A stretch of DNA of 64,000 bases from Oceanihabitans sediminis (GTDB taxonomy: Bacteria > Bacteroidota > Bacteroidia > Flavobacteriales > Flavobacteriaceae). The stretch lies in the NCBI RefSeq assembly GCF_003337215.1, contig NZ_QPIG01000001.1:1178001-1242000 (forward strand). The letters run 5' to 3'. This document shows, piece after piece, positions 61,621-64,000 of the stretch. Below the pieces are notes generated by a model. It did not search any database, was not told the DNA's origin, and worked only from the letters and a program-made list of their open reading frames with translations. Numbering within the stretch: position 1 is the stretch's first letter; the number at the start of each line of letters is the position of its first letter. A program made the translations under genes and the position numbers.

Positions 61621-61995
61621 ATGCCAACAATTTCACAATTAGTACGAAAAGGAAGAACCAAAATAGCCAAGAAGAGTAAATCGGCTGCTTTAGATTCGTG
61701 TCCACAAAGACGTGGTGTGTGTACTCGTGTTTATACAACGACACCTAAAAAACCTAACTCAGCAATGCGTAAGGTAGCAAGGGTTCGTTTGACAAACGGT
61801 AACGAGGTGAATGCATACATTGGTGGAGAAGGTCACAATTTACAAGAGCACTCGATAGTATTGGTTAGAGGTGGAAGGGTAAAAGATTTACCAGGAGTTA
61901 GATATCACGTAGTTCGTGGTGCCTTAGACACAGCAGGTGTTGCAGGTAGAACGCAACGTAGATCTAAGTATGGTGCAAAACGCCCTAAGAAGTAA
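61621..61995 (+). CDS. rpsL: 30S ribosomal protein S12
   Basis: 124 residues, full length. It lines the decoding centre of the small subunit. The PKKPNSA segment (Lys43 region) and [15 protein letters not shown] (Lys88 region) are wild type at the positions where streptomycin-resistance changes occur. First gene of the str operon, followed by rpsG after 23 bases. Confidence 0.99.
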   Translation: MPTISQLVRKGRTKIAKKSKSAALDSCPQRRGVCTRVYTTTPKKPNSAMRKVARVRLTNGNEVNAYIGGEGHNLQEHSIVLVRGGRVKDLPGVRYHVVRGALDTAGVAGRTQRRSKYGAKRPKK

Positions 61996-62018
61996 TTTTA
62001 AAACTTTAAGAAGAAGAC

Positions 62019-62495
62019 ATGAGAAAAAAAGCAGCAAAGAAAAGACCGCTTTTACCGGATCCAAAATTTAATGATCAGTTAGTGACTCGTTTCGTTAACA
62101 TGATGATGTGGGATGGTAAGAAGTCTGTAGCTTTTAAAGTATTTTACGATGCTATTGCAATTGTAGAAGAAAAGAAAACAGATGACGAAAAAACAGCATT
62201 AGAGACTTGGAAGGATGCTTTATCTAACGTTATGCCTCACGTAGAAGTGCGTAGCCGTAGAGTTGGAGGTGCAACATTCCAAATTCCAATGCAAATACGT
62301 CCAGACAGAAAAGTTTCAACAGCGATGAAATGGCTTATTAGCTATGCTCGTAAGAGAAATGAAAAGTCTATGGCGCAACGTTTAGCTTCAGAAATTTTAG
62401 CAGCAGCTAAAGAAGAAGGAGCAGCGGTTAAGAAAAGAGTAGATACACATAAAATGGCGGAGGCTAACAAGGCGTTCTCTCACTTTAGATTTTAA
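62019..62495 (+). CDS. rpsG: 30S ribosomal protein S7
   Basis: 158 residues. It binds the 3' domain of 16S rRNA and nucleates 30S head assembly. Motifs are [32 protein letters not shown] and the C-terminal [19 protein letters not shown]. It lies between rpsL and fusA, with only three bases before fusA. Confidence 0.99.
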   Translation: MRKKAAKKRPLLPDPKFNDQLVTRFVNMMMWDGKKSVAFKVFYDAIAIVEEKKTDDEKTALETWKDALSNVMPHVEVRSRRVGGATFQIPMQIRPDRKVSTAMKWLISYARKRNEKSMAQRLASEILAAAKEEGAAVKKRVDTHKMAEANKAFSHFRF

Positions 62496-62498
62496 GAA

Positions 62499-64000
62499 AT
62501 GGCAAGAGATTTAAAACTTACAAGAAACATAGGGATTGCCGCTCATATTGATGCTGGTAAAACAACAACAACAGAGCGTATTCTTTTTTATACGGGTGTT
62601 AATCACAAAATGGGTGAAACTCACGAAGGTTCTTCAACAATGGACTGGATGGAGCAAGAAGCAGAAAGAGGTATTACAATTACTTCAGCAGCAACTACAT
62701 GTGATTGGACATTCCCAATGGAAAATGGACAGCCAACAGCAGATGCTAAAGATTATCACTTTAATATTATTGACACACCAGGTCACGTTGACTTTACTGT
62801 AGAGGTAAACCGTTCATTACGTGTGCTTGATGGTTTAGTTTTCTTATTTAGTGCAGTAGATGGTGTTGAGCCACAATCTGAAACTAACTGGAGACTTGCA
62901 GATAACTATAAAGTTCCAAGAATTGGTTTCGTTAACAAAATGGACCGTCAAGGATCTAACTTTTTAGGTGTTTGTCAACAAGTAAAAGATATGTTAAAGT
63001 CTAACGCGGTGCCAATCGTTTTAAACATTGGTGACGAAGGAGACTTTAAAGGTATCGTTGATTTAGTAAAAAACAGAGCTATTGTATGGCATGACGAGAA
63101 CTACGGATCTACATTCGACGTTGTAGACATTCCAGAAGATATGAAAGACGAAGTACGTAAGTACCGTGCTTTATTAATCGAAGAAGTAGCTAGTTATGAT
63201 GAGAACTTATTAGAAAAATTCATGGAAGATGAGGAATCTATTACAGAAGATGAAGTGCACGCTGCACTTAGAGCTGCTGTAATGGATATGGCTATCATTC
63301 CTATGGTTTGTGGTTCTTCATTCAAAAATAAAGGAGTACAATTCTTATTAGACGCTGTTTGTCGTTACTTACCTTCTCCAATGGATAGAGAAAGTGTAAT
63401 TGGAACAGACCCTAATACAGGTGCAGAGGTTTCTCGTAAACCAAGCGTAAGCGAGCCATTCGCTGCATTAGCTTTTAAAATTGCTACAGATCCTTTCGTA
63501 GGACGTTTAGCATTCTTTAGAGCGTACTCAGGACGTTTAGATGCAGGTTCTTATATCCTTAACAACCGTTCAGGAAAGAAAGAACGTATCTCACGTATCT
63601 ATCAAATGCACTCTAATAAACAAAATGCTATCGACTATATTGAAGCAGGAGATATTGGAGCAGCAGTAGGATTTAAAGATATTAAGACTGGTGATACTAT
63701 GTCTGATGAAAAACATCCTATCGTTTTAGAATCTATGGACTTCCCAGATCCAGTAATTGGTATCGCAGTGGAGCCTAAGACTAAGGCAGATGTTGATAAA
63801 TTAGGTATGGCATTAGCTAAGTTATCTGAAGAAGATCCAACGTTTACAGCTAGAACTGACGAGAATTCAGGTCAAACAATTATATCAGGAATGGGTGAGC
63901 TTCACTTAGATATTATTGTAGATCGTCTTAAACGTGAGTTTAAAGTAGAAGTAAACCAAGGACAACCTCAAGTAGAGTACAAAGAAGCAATTACACAACG
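62499..64000 (+). CDS. fusA: Elongation factor G (5' part, continues beyond window end)
   Basis: GTPase that drives ribosomal translocation. The visible 500 codons begin at the ATG at 62499, three bases after the rpsG stop. G1 is [15 protein letters not shown], the switch region has [13 protein letters not shown]3 is [10 protein letters not shown]4 is NKMD. Domain II ([12 protein letters not shown]) and the start of domain III ([14 protein letters not shown]) follow. The 3' part lies outside the window. Confidence 0.99.
   Translation, partial: MARDLKLTRNIGIAAHIDAGKTTTTERILFYTGVNHKMGETHEGSSTMDWMEQEAERGITITSAATTCDWTFPMENGQPTADAKDYHFNIIDTPGHVDFTVEVNRSLRVLDGLVFLFSAVDGVEPQSETNWRLADNYKVPRIGFVNKMDRQGSNFLGVCQQVKDMLKSNAVPIVLNIGDEGDFKGIVDLVKNRAIVWHDENYGSTFDVVDIPEDMKDEVRKYRALLIEEVASYDENLLEKFMEDEESITEDEVHAALRAAVMDMAIIPMVCGSSFKNKGVQFLLDAVCRYLPSPMDRESVIGTDPNTGAEVSRKPSVSEPFAALAFKIATDPFVGRLAFFRAYSGRLDAGSYILNNRSGKKERISRIYQMHSNKQNAIDYIEAGDIGAAVGFKDIKTGDTMSDEKHPIVLESMDFPDPVIGIAVEPKTKADVDKLGMALAKLSEEDPTFTARTDENSGQTIISGMGELHLDIIVDRLKREFKVEVNQGQPQVEYKEAITQ

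Noticed and set aside
62536-62802. 88-codon + strand frame inside fusA
   Set aside because: It is out of frame with the strong EF-G frame that starts at 62499 and has low-complexity composition. It is a shadow.
1-64000. tRNA, rRNA, IS element, prophage or CRISPR array
   Set aside because: All intergenic gaps were read; none shows cloverleaf-like sequence, inverted terminal repeats with transposase genes, phage genes or spaced repeats.

Overview
This window is core chromosome of a member of the Bacteroidetes, most likely a marine Flavobacteriaceae. The evidence is the AT-rich sequence, the TAnnTTTG promoter elements with no Shine-Dalgarno motifs, two SusC/SusD pairs, type IX secretion (T9SS) C-terminal sorting domains, a RagB-type SusD, a short Obg without the OCT domain, and several Bacteroidetes-only protein families. 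I cannot name the genus from the sequence alone. I saw no prophage, insertion sequence, CRISPR array, tRNA or rRNA.

Layout. Bases 1-6200 (mostly minus strand) hold the 5' part of lipA, an ECF sigma factor without a neighbouring anti-sigma gene, a membrane glycosyltransferase, a small Cys-rich membrane protein, an ECF sigma/anti-sigma pair, murB and a PLP aminotransferase. Bases 6.2-15.3 kb hold a two-lobed aspartyl protease with a PDZ domain, a DUF1573 protein, valS, a DNA/RNA endonuclease and a large T9SS-exported LamG-like protein with an 18-bp tandem repeat. Bases 15.3-17.8 kb (minus) hold a glycosyltransferase/methyltransferase/KAS III-like cluster. Next come gcvP, a UbiA-like membrane protein, a third ECF sigma factor with a tiny zinc-binding anti-sigma candidate, an epimerase, an M3 peptidase, and purE-purK. 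Between the M3 peptidase and purE lies a pair of related small RNA genes on the + strand, which is the most notable find.

From 28.2 kb come an in-frame hpt-adk fusion, obg, a voltage-gated-type K+ channel and a DUF4136 lipoprotein. These are followed by an M64 peptidase with a partner lipoprotein, a 2033-residue alpha-2-macroglobulin, and a TPR protein. Bases 41-48.4 kb hold mpl, radC, a DUF7033-like protein, a YjjG-like HAD phosphatase, rarA, a rhomboid protease and rlmB. Bases 48.4-59.7 kb hold two susC-susD units, the first with two paralogous surface lipoproteins. A small Omp85-family protein follows, and the window ends in the str operon (rpsL, rpsG, fusA; fusA runs off the end).

The genes serve envelope building and recycling (murB, mpl, Omp85, glycosyltransferases), nutrient uptake (SusCD), purine salvage and synthesis (purE, purK, hpt-adk), translation (valS, rlmB, obg, str operon) and secreted proteolysis or defence (M64, alpha-2-macroglobulin). 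Regulation is visible as TAnnTTTG -7 elements, three ECF sigma factors, intrinsic terminators and a palindromic candidate operator.
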